This document shows, piece after piece, positions 18,793 through 25,170 of a stretch of DNA of 64,000 nt. The notes below the pieces were generated by a model. It was not told the origin of the DNA. It did not search any database and worked only from the letters and a program-made list of their open reading frames with translations. This DNA comes from Vibrio tubiashii ATCC 19109 (lineage in GTDB: Bacteria > Pseudomonadota > Gammaproteobacteria > Enterobacterales > Vibrionaceae): assembly GCF_000772105.1 (NCBI RefSeq), contig NZ_CP009354.1:2356001-2420000 (forward strand), given 5' to 3'. Positions within the stretch are counted from its first letter, which is position 1; every line of letters starts with the position of its first letter. Position numbers and translations under genes: made by a program.

Positions 18793-19228
18793 GCGATAAC
18801 GGAAAAATTAATCTCTGTTTTGCATAAAGTGGCATTTTGCCGCTAGATCATTACCTTTAATCCTGATATTATCTTTCGCCCTGCTAGAGATCCACCTCGA
18901 AAACAGACCAAAACAAGCCCACAGCTTATCCACATTTTTATCTTATTTTTAGTTTAATCCACACAATTCGAATATCGTCGAGTCGATAACTTCGTGATCA
19001 TTTTCACGCCTAAACCGCTATATAACAACACTTTACTGGCCAGAATCCCCCACCCCTGCTCAATGAGAATGACTGCTATTTTTACAATTCCCTGACTTAC
19101 TCAAATTTCACACACATAGTTATCCACAATTTTGGTGGATAAGTAAATCTACCCCTTATTCGGTAAGGGCTTCAGGAAAGTAAAGTATTTTTTATGTGTT
19201 TTTTTTCGTTACAATCGCACTCTTCGTG
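18793..19228. other. AT-rich gap with DnaA-box-like sequences
   Basis: No gene is seen in this stretch between uvrB and tRNA-Asn. It contains two perfect DnaA boxes, TTATCCACA at 18926-18934 and 19120-19128. There are two one-mismatch copies: TAATCCACA at 18955-18963 and an inverted GGTGGATAA at 19134-19142. The sequence is AT-rich throughout. It may bind DnaA, but no origin-type AT-rich 13-mers or replication gene are seen. Confidence 0.6.
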
Positions 19229-19257
19229 TTGACACTACTCTAGCTGATCGCTAATAT
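19229..19257 (+). promoter_or_regulatory. tRNA-Asn promoter
   Basis: Consensus -35 TTGACA (19229-19234), a 17-base spacer and -10 TAATAT (19252-19257), then a GC-containing discriminator. The tRNA begins about 13 bases after the predicted start. Confidence 0.8.
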
Positions 19258-19276
19258 TCGCCTCGCTCAAAGCAAT

Positions 19277-19352
19277 TCCCCCTTAGTTCAGTTGGTAGAA
19301 CGGCGGACTGTTAATCCGTATGTCGCAGGTTCGAGTCCCGCAGGGGGAGCCA
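19277..19352 (+). tRNA. tRNA-Asn (anticodon GTT)
   Basis: A complete 76-base cloverleaf. The acceptor stem TCCCCCT pairs with AGGGGGA. The anticodon GTT is at 19310-19312 in the loop CTGTTAA, the T-arm is GCAGGTTCGAGTCCCGC, and the CCA end is encoded. It closely resembles the E. coli tRNA-Asn in the D and anticodon arms. Confidence 0.97.
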
Positions 19353-19727
19353 AATTTAGAAAAAGCCGTGTCGTAAGACGCGGCTTTTTCGTATCTAATG
19401 CTCCTGGTTTGTGCCAAACCAATGTCTCAGCCGAAGCGTCGGACCGTCCTAGCCGGCCGCGTTGAGTCCCGCCAGAGGGGAGCCAAATTCAGAAAAAAGC
19501 TCAATCGAAAGGTTGAGCTTTTTTCGTTTTCAACTGCGACTTGCTTGTTCCAAGCTAATGTCTCAGAGCTGGCCGCCCGCGTTGAGTCCCGACAGCACAA
19601 CACCAAATTTAGAAAAAGCCGTGTCGTAAGACGCAGCTTTTTCGTATCTATTGCTCCCGGTTTGTGCCAAACAATGCTTCAGACCTGGCCGCCCGCTCTG
19701 AACAAACTGAATACACGAAAGCACCCA
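19353..19727 (+). repeat. Decayed tandem tRNA-Asn/terminator units
   Basis: Three degenerate units of roughly 120-130 bases follow the intact tRNA. Each has a terminator hairpin (around 19360, 19492 and 19613), then a GTTTGTGCCAAACCAATGTCTCAG-like stretch (shown here in outline), then GTTGAGTCCCG, which resembles the T-arm and 3' end of tRNA-Asn. The first remnant keeps GAGGGGAGCCAAAT-like acceptor and CCA sequence near 19476-19488. The 46-base stretches at 19352-19397 and 19605-19650 differ at one base. No intact second cloverleaf or protein gene is present. Confidence 0.75.
19360..19389 (+). terminator. tRNA-Asn terminator
   Basis: AAAAAGCCGTGTC, loop GTAA, GACGCGGCTTTTT, with one G-U pair. 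It begins eight bases after the tRNA. A nearly identical copy is found at 19613-19642. Confidence 0.88.
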
Positions 19728-19769
19728 AAACAGATAAAGCCCGAACATATGTTCGGGCTTTATCTGTTT
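19728..19769. terminator. Perfect 42-base palindrome, terminator-like
   Basis: Two 21-base arms meet at CATATG without a mismatch; the core is AAAGCCCGAAC / GTTCGGGCTTT. The A and T flanks make it a plausible bidirectional terminator closing the tRNA region. Confidence 0.75.
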
Positions 19770-20093
19770 GCTGAGAATTATTTCCCAGTCTAACGCCTAG
19801 CCAGACGTGTTTTTATTATCTTGGTGCAACAGTCGTTCATTTTTGTGTTTGTATAAACATCACCAGTAAAAATGCATTTTAAATATGACCTGTAAAGGTG
19901 ACTAATTACTAATCAGTCAGTCTCATTGCGTGCACTAATAATATTTCAGTCAGCAATAAGTTCAATTATAATCATCCTCGATATTAATTAAAAAAATAAA
20001 AAAATATCAAAACTAAAACAATTCCTTTTTAAAACAGAAACATAAGCTTAAAACCACATAAGTTTTAGTTTAACTAAATACAGGGACACTTGG
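19770..20093 (+). promoter_or_regulatory. Promoter region of the 20.1-23.0 kb unit
   Basis: An AT-rich leader without genes. TATAAT at 19967-19972 is a good -10. The expected -35 position is occupied by TCAGTCAG (19946-19953), and a second TCAGTCAG lies exactly 33 bases upstream (19913-19920). A poor -35 with helically phased direct repeats suggests an activator site, possibly for the LytTR-type regulator encoded two genes on; this is inference. The predicted 5' leader would be about 115 bases. Confidence 0.45.
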
Positions 20094-21269
20094 ATGAATT
20101 TTATTAAATTCTCCCCTCTACACATCAGGCTAATATGCAACGCTATGGGTTTGATGTGTTTCTTTCTGCTTGCTTTTCATACACACGCGAGTCAACACGA
20201 CATATATAAAATTGGAGTTATGGTAGGACATACCTCAAAAAACAGCTCCAAGTCCAACACAGAAAAGATATGCATCCTTAAAAGTACAACAGATACGTTA
20301 ACTAATACGTCTAGAGATATTTCTGTAATATTTGTAGAAAACAACCGTTCAGCAAGTGGTAGTGCGCAGGCTGCCTTAGAGTTGATAGATAAAGATGTGG
20401 ATATAGCCGTTCTTCCACTGCTATCAAAAGAAGCTGAAGCGGCTACAGCCTTTCTGACTGAAGCTAAGATTCCATATATCACTTCCGCAACAGCAATGGA
20501 GGTCATTAAAGACACGAGTTTAGGTCTGTCTATAATGCCATCAAACTTATATCAGGCAGAAGTTCTAGCATCTTATTACTTGGCTCAGAGCAACATGAAT
20601 ACTCTGCATATCGTCAATGCTCAAGCGAACCGATATTCAACAGAGGTATCAAAAGAGTTCTTACGCTTAGTGCTGACACAAAATCCCGAAATAGATGTAC
20701 AAGTTCATCAGTTTACCTTTGAGTCTCAAAAAGAGATTGCTCAGAAAATAGACTCTGGAGATGTTATTTTCGCTCCACTCTTTAATCCACACATTGCCTC
20801 TTTCTATCATGAACTGGCGGTGACCGACAAAGAAAGCCTAACTATTTTAGGGCCCGACTCCATTGGCGGAAGGAAAGAGTTTTACGACATCATTGAGCAA
20901 GTTTCGCCGAACATAAGCGTAAAGTTCCTAAAGAACTGGGATGGAGAAGTTAAAGGCCCCAACGAAAAACTGTTTAATTCCTATGCCAATACTTACTGTC
21001 CATTCGAATATACGTCATTTCTCAGTGCCTACTCTTTTGATCTAATCCAACTCGTCGAGAGCCAAATTGACCAGCTCTCGACACTGCAAGATAAAAAACA
21101 GGCAATAAGTGTGCTTAAAAGTTCGAAATACAAAACCGCGATGGATGGTAAATCCATTGATATTAGCAACACAGGCCACAATAAAAAGCCAATGTACCTT
21201 TATCAGGTTACTAGCCAAGGCAATCAAAAAGTAACCACACTTTATGTCAATGAGAGCTCAGATGATTAA
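20094..21269 (+). CDS. Periplasmic type 1 solute-binding protein (receptor-like)
   Basis: A 391-residue secreted protein with a signal peptide ending near THA-SQ (about 33). The mature part looks like the branched-chain amino-acid (LivJ) type of periplasmic binding protein. IYKIGVMVG begins the first strand. NRSASGSAQAALELIDKDVDIAVLPL and IPYITSATAMEV (in outline) correspond to the loop that inspects ligand, and LTILGPDSIGG begins the second lobe. No ABC permease or ATPase is nearby. Instead it overlaps a transmembrane regulator, so it may serve as a sensor rather than in uptake. AGGGA precedes the ATG. The ligand is unknown. Confidence 0.78.
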   Translation: MNFIKFSPLHIRLICNAMGLMCFFLLAFHTHASQHDIYKIGVMVGHTSKNSSKSNTEKICILKSTTDTLTNTSRDISVIFVENNRSASGSAQAALELIDKDVDIAVLPLLSKEAEAATAFLTEAKIPYITSATAMEVIKDTSLGLSIMPSNLYQAEVLASYYLAQSNMNTLHIVNAQANRYSTEVSKEFLRLVLTQNPEIDVQVHQFTFESQKEIAQKIDSGDVIFAPLFNPHIASFYHELAVTDKESLTILGPDSIGGRKEFYDIIEQVSPNISVKFLKNWDGEVKGPNEKLFNSYANTYCPFEYTSFLSAYSFDLIQLVESQIDQLSTLQDKKQAISVLKSSKYKTAMDGKSIDISNTGHNKKPMYLYQVTSQGNQKVTTLYVNESSDD

Positions 21270-22245
21270 TAGACGATTCACGGTTTCTCAATTGCTGGCA
21301 GTCGTTGGGACTCTAATCTTAGTCAGCCAACTATGGCTGATAATCAGCAGTTTACAACTAGCAAAAAAGCAAGCGCCTAATCACGATTTAGCCGGCGCAT
21401 TAATCGTTGCTTGGACAAAAACAGATTCATTTTTAGATGATGTTTATACATTCAATATTCCTGGTATTAAATCCAGCCTCAAAAACTTCCTAACCGCTTA
21501 TGAGAAATCAAACATCAATGCAAAGATGTGTATACAGGTCGCTGTGAGTAGCTTTTCTGTTGATGACCGGGACGTTTCTGAGCACTGTACCAAAGGCACC
21601 TCAATCGCTGAGCTTACTTCGAACGCCTCTCAGATAACCCTTCACTCAGGCTCCGTTCCGATCACTGTCGCAAGCAAACAGCTTGCTGCCGTTAGCTACT
21701 ACTTGAGTCAAGGTGAAGGTTTGACGTACAGAGGAGTCAGCAGCTCAGTTATCACATCCATAGTATTTGCTGAAATGCTGCTAATTGGTTCATTGGTTTG
21801 GGTGGCAAAATGTTTGCTCAGTCAAGGTAACAACAACCGCCCAAAAGAGACTGCTCCTCCCCTAGACACACCGAGTGAAAAGCAGAATCTAAACAACATA
21901 CTGAAGATAATTAACAGTAACAAACGGGCTTTCGCAATTAACGAAGACATTACGTTAGTTAACTACAAGCATCCTTACTCTGAGGTGATCTACAAATCGG
22001 GTCTATCAACCAAAATTAAATGTTCACTCACCGATCTTGAGCAGTCGTTTCCAATTCCTTTGGTTCGGCTAAACCGCTCGACTCTGGTCAAGAAAGAGCT
22101 TTTTGAGAGCGATGAAAATATCGATATCAAAACCAATAAAGATGGCCACACTGTGAGCATTTGGATCAAAGGTAAGGAACATGAACTTAAAGTAAGTAGT
22201 CACTATCAAGACAACCTAATGCATTTAATTTCAAGAGGAACCTAA
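21262..22245 (+). CDS. Transmembrane LytTR-type transcriptional regulator
   Basis: A 327-residue protein with an N-terminal membrane segment (about 9-31), an extracytoplasmic domain of about 130 residues containing two cysteines (MCIQVAV and SEHCTKG), a second membrane segment (about 160-185) and a cytoplasmic C-terminal domain (about 220-325). The last resembles LytTR DNA-binding domains: DITLVNYKHPYSEVIY, then CSLTDLEQSFP, then VRLNRSTLVKKELF, then a final KGKEHELKVSSHY. There is no receiver domain, so it would be a one-component regulator. The ATG at 21262 overlaps the upstream stop by eight bases; two ATGs further upstream are possible. The LytTR call is by pattern. Confidence 0.7.
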   Translation: MINRRFTVSQLLAVVGTLILVSQLWLIISSLQLAKKQAPNHDLAGALIVAWTKTDSFLDDVYTFNIPGIKSSLKNFLTAYEKSNINAKMCIQVAVSSFSVDDRDVSEHCTKGTSIAELTSNASQITLHSGSVPITVASKQLAAVSYYLSQGEGLTYRGVSSSVITSIVFAEMLLIGSLVWVAKCLLSQGNNNRPKETAPPLDTPSEKQNLNNILKIINSNKRAFAINEDITLVNYKHPYSEVIYKSGLSTKIKCSLTDLEQSFPIPLVRLNRSTLVKKELFESDENIDIKTNKDGHTVSIWIKGKEHELKVSSHYQDNLMHLISRGT

Positions 22246-22247
22246 AC

Positions 22248-22994
22248 TTGAAAACAACCTTAATTACTTGCGCGACGAGTGGAATGGGCAGCGCTATTGC
22301 TCAATCAATGTCTGGAAAGCTCATTCTTACTGGAAGAAATCAAGAAAAACTAGGCGCACTAAGTTCTGGTCTAAAGACCCCTTGTGAAGCGGTGCCTCTG
22401 GATTTCACTTGTGACGAGAGCATTAAGCAAGCGGCTTTCGCAATCTCAACTCATGAGAAGCTCGACCAGATCGTGTTTATCATCCCCAGAATCCCTCCCT
22501 CTTCAGAGCTATTTCCTGACAACGAGACTTGGCAAACCCTATACCAAAACTTCTTTATCCGCCCATTAAGTTTAATAAAATATCTGGTGGAAAATGATCG
22601 CCTTAATCATGGCGCTAAGATCGTACTGATATCGGGTTTAAGTAGCAAAAGCGCACTTACAAACTATAGTACCAATAACTGTCTTCGCTCCGCTTGGCTA
22701 GGGCAAGCTAAAACCATGGCGCTCGTCCTCGGAGAAAAAGGAGTATCAGTCAATACGCTCTCACTAGGCGGAGTTATGACTGAAAGCTATACCAATAAGA
22801 TGCACAACAAAGCGCAACAAAACGGTGTCAGTTTTGACCAGCAAATAACACAAGAAGTCAGCAATATTCCGCTAAAGAAATACGCATCTGTTCAAGACGT
22901 CGTTGACGCTGTTAACGCTTTACTTGGCCCACTAAGCAATCATATGACAGGACAGAATATTCTATTGGATGGCGGGTTCTTCAAAGGTTATTAG
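22248..22994 (+). CDS. Atypical short-chain dehydrogenase/reductase
   Basis: A Rossmann-fold SDR of 248 residues, two bases after the LytTR-type gene. The nucleotide loop reads TCATSGMGSAIA instead of TGxxxGIG. The catalytic region KIVLISGLSSKSALTNYSTN (then NCLRSAW) keeps a serine and a tyrosine but has no lysine in a YxxxK position. The nearest match is a FabI-like Y-x6 spacing with Arg in place of Lys. The C-terminus (GQNILLDGGFFKGY) is typical of SDRs. The start is TTG at 22248, behind AGAGGA; a later ATG would delete the nucleotide loop. Substrate and even activity are open. Confidence 0.75.
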   Translation: MKTTLITCATSGMGSAIAQSMSGKLILTGRNQEKLGALSSGLKTPCEAVPLDFTCDESIKQAAFAISTHEKLDQIVFIIPRIPPSSELFPDNETWQTLYQNFFIRPLSLIKYLVENDRLNHGAKIVLISGLSSKSALTNYSTNNCLRSAWLGQAKTMALVLGEKGVSVNTLSLGGVMTESYTNKMHNKAQQNGVSFDQQITQEVSNIPLKKYASVQDVVDAVNALLGPLSNHMTGQNILLDGGFFKGY

Positions 22995-23069
22995 GGTCTG
23001 TCACATTTTCGACATTGTTTGCTGCTAGTGTCGCGAGAAATTGCCGTATCAGAATAAGGGAACCTAACC

Positions 23070-23729
23070 ATGTCCAAACCTTTGTACGTATTCGATCTAG
23101 ACGAGACCTTAATCAATGCCGATTGTGCGATGATTTGGAATGAGTTTATGGTTGACAAGGGTATCGCGACTGAGCCGAACTTCATCGAAGAAGACCAACG
23201 TTTAATGAGTTTGTATGCCGAAGGCAAGTTAGATATGCAAGACTACTTAACCTTTTCTATGGCACCGTTAGCTGACATACCTGTTGAACAGGTTAATCTG
23301 TTGGTAGAAGAATGTGTAAAAACTCGTATTCTAGATAAACAGTTTCCTCAGTCTAAAACCTTAATCGAGCAACTATCTCGTGATGGTATTGATATGCTGA
23401 TTATCTCTGCCAGTGTGACTTTCTTAGTTGAAGCGGTGGGACGTCACTTAGGCATTCACACCGCACTTGGTATCGATCTCGTTTCAGAGGCCGATCATTA
23501 CACCGCCAAGATACGAGGTGTACCAAGTTATCGTGAAGGTAAAGTCACTCGCTTAAAACAGTGGTTAAAAGAACATTCTGAGTCGTATTCTGAACTGCAT
23601 TTTTTCACTGACTCAATCAATGACTTGCCGCTGTGCCAATACGCGGATCACGCTTATTTGGTCAATCCATGCCCTCGTTTGAAAGCACACGCGAACCAAC
23701 CAAATTGGACCATACTTAATTGGGGTTAA
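23070..23729 (+). CDS. HAD-IB family (SerB-like) phosphatase
   Basis: A soluble 219-residue haloacid-dehalogenase phosphatase of subfamily IB. Motif I is FDLDETLIN (about 8-16), motif II IISASVTF (about 110), a lysine follows in REGKVTRLKQ (about 155), and motif IV is TDSINDLPL (about 180-188). It resembles phosphoserine-phosphatase-like enzymes, but the substrate is not known. AAGGGA precedes the ATG. It lies between the SDR gene (76-base gap) and the rnf operon, from which a terminator separates it. Confidence 0.87.
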   Translation: MSKPLYVFDLDETLINADCAMIWNEFMVDKGIATEPNFIEEDQRLMSLYAEGKLDMQDYLTFSMAPLADIPVEQVNLLVEECVKTRILDKQFPQSKTLIEQLSRDGIDMLIISASVTFLVEAVGRHLGIHTALGIDLVSEADHYTAKIRGVPSYREGKVTRLKQWLKEHSESYSELHFFTDSINDLPLCQYADHAYLVNPCPRLKAHANQPNWTILNWG

Positions 23730-23775
23730 CGCCAAGGTTTTGCTTGAACACATCACAATGGAATAACCCAAATTC

Positions 23776-23801
23776 AAAGAGCAACCTAGTGTTGCTCTTT
23801 T
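23776..23801 (+). terminator. Terminator after the HAD phosphatase gene
   Basis: AAAGAGCAAC, loop CTAGT, GTTGCTCTTTT: a perfect ten-base-pair stem with a short T run. Confidence 0.85.
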
Positions 23802-23870
23802 CTCTCTCCTCAGCCAAACATTCACTAGGCAAAATCTAAATGCCGGTTTTCCTTTACTAAGTAGTATTTA

Positions 23871-23900
23871 TTCAACTTTTTTAGCACAATCTCGTATAAT
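23871..23900 (+). promoter_or_regulatory. Candidate rnf operon promoter
   Basis: A perfect -10, TATAAT (23895-23900), follows a weak -35 (TTCAAC at 23871-23876) with 18 bases between. It lies about 100 bases before rnfA in an AT-rich stretch. Confidence 0.5.
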
Positions 23901-23996
23901 TTTTATTCAACAATATAAAACCTTATCTTTCCTTGGTTGTTATTGAACAAGCAAAGCAGGATAATGTCGGGATCGGAATTTCTAAATTATATAACT

Positions 23997-24578
23997 ATGA
24001 CCGAATATCTTTTGTTGTTGGTCGGCACTGTGCTGGTCAACAACTTTGTACTGGTGAAGTTTCTGGGCTTATGTCCATTTATGGGTGTTTCTAAAAAACT
24101 AGAAACCGCTATTGGAATGGGGTTAGCGACAACGTTCGTTTTGACCTTAGCCTCCGTGTGCGCGTATCTCGTAGAGAACTACATTTTAGATCCACTCAAC
24201 CTGCAATACTTGCGCACCATGAGTTTTATTCTGGTGATCGCGGTTGTGGTTCAATTTACAGAGATGGTGGTACATAAAACTAGCCCGACTCTGTATCGCT
24301 TATTGGGTATTTTCCTTCCCCTGATCACCACTAACTGTGCGGTTCTGGGTGTTGCACTGCTAAACATTAACGAAAACCATAACTTTATCGAATCGATCAT
24401 TTATGGTTTCGGCGCAGCGGTTGGCTTTTCATTGGTGCTGGTGTTATTTGCCTCTATGCGCGAACGCCTTGCCGCTGCTGACGTCCCTATGCCATTTAAA
24501 GGCGCATCAATTGCGATGATTACCGCTGGATTAATGTCTCTCGCATTCATGGGCTTTACTGGTTTGGTGAAGCTGTAA
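23997..24578 (+). CDS. rnfA: Rnf electron transport complex subunit A
   Basis: Integral membrane subunit of the Rnf complex, which moves electrons between NADH and ferredoxin coupled to ion flow and, in E. coli (Rsx), reduces SoxR. Starting at the ATG at 23997 gives 193 residues, the standard length, with [19 protein letters not shown] at the N-terminus. Six membrane segments are visible, and the paired cysteines in [12 protein letters not shown] and [12 protein letters not shown] are conserved (membrane [2Fe-2S] ligands in current Rnf/Nqr structures). An upstream in-frame extension of 20 codons is unlikely. The stop overlaps rnfB as TAATG. Confidence 0.95.
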   Translation: MTEYLLLLVGTVLVNNFVLVKFLGLCPFMGVSKKLETAIGMGLATTFVLTLASVCAYLVENYILDPLNLQYLRTMSFILVIAVVVQFTEMVVHKTSPTLYRLLGIFLPLITTNCAVLGVALLNINENHNFIESIIYGFGAAVGFSLVLVLFASMRERLAAADVPMPFKGASIAMITAGLMSLAFMGFTGLVKL

Positions 24579-25162
24579 TGAGCTCAATAGTAATCGCAAT
24601 TATCGCCATCGCGGTTCTCGCCGCTATTTTCGGTGCGATCCTTGGTTTCGCTTCGATTCGCTTTAAAGTAGAAGCGGATCCTATCGTTGATCAAATCGAC
24701 AGTATTCTACCGCAAACCCAATGTGGTCAATGTGGTTATCCAGGATGCCGACCATACGCTGAGGCTATCGCCAATGGTGATGAAATCAACAAATGTCCTC
24801 CGGGTGGTCAGGCAACAATAGAAAAGCTTGCGGACCTAATGGGAGTCGAAGCAACCGACTCGGCACACGACCTTGAAAACGCAGTAAAAACCGTCGCCTA
24901 TATCCACGAAGATATGTGCATTGGTTGTACTAAGTGTATTCAAGCCTGTCCAGTAGACGCCATTGTGGGTGGGACAAAAGCACTTCATACCGTGATTAAG
25001 GACGAATGTACTGGGTGTGATTTATGTGTTGCTCCTTGCCCAACAGACTGTATTGAAATGATTCCTGTAGAAACCACTACAGCGAGCTGGAAGTGGCAGA
25101 TGGACGCCATTCCTGTTGTTGATATTACCGATTCTGCCGTCAAGCAGAACAGCGGGAGTTAA
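24578..25162 (+). CDS. rnfB: Rnf complex subunit B (iron-sulfur)
   Basis: Ferredoxin-like electron carrier of the Rnf complex, 194 residues. It has one N-terminal membrane anchor (about 3-25) and an Fe-S domain with CGQCGYPGC plus a later Cys (KCPPGG) at about 47-70. Two [4Fe-4S] ferredoxin motifs follow: [12 protein letters not shown] (about 113-124) and [12 protein letters not shown] (about 143-154). It overlaps rnfA by one base and is followed after eight bases by rnfC. Confidence 0.96.
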   Translation: MSSIVIAIIAIAVLAAIFGAILGFASIRFKVEADPIVDQIDSILPQTQCGQCGYPGCRPYAEAIANGDEINKCPPGGQATIEKLADLMGVEATDSAHDLENAVKTVAYIHEDMCIGCTKCIQACPVDAIVGGTKALHTVIKDECTGCDLCVAPCPTDCIEMIPVETTTASWKWQMDAIPVVDITDSAVKQNSGS

Positions 25163-25170
25163 GGACTGGT

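Noticed and set aside
18926..19142. Chromosome origin or the crtS site
   Set aside because: No neighbouring replication genes or origin-type unwinding repeats are seen, and as recalled crtS lies at a different locus in V. cholerae.
19277..19770. tRNA 3'-end repeats as att sites of an integrated island
   Set aside because: The repeats are only 120-130 bases apart, each tied to a terminator, and no integrase or phage gene lies beyond; decayed tandem tRNAs explain them better.
19398..19793. 131-codon open frame after tRNA-Asn
   Set aside because: It runs across terminator hairpins and tRNA remnants and contains duplicated translated junk; no start signal is seen.
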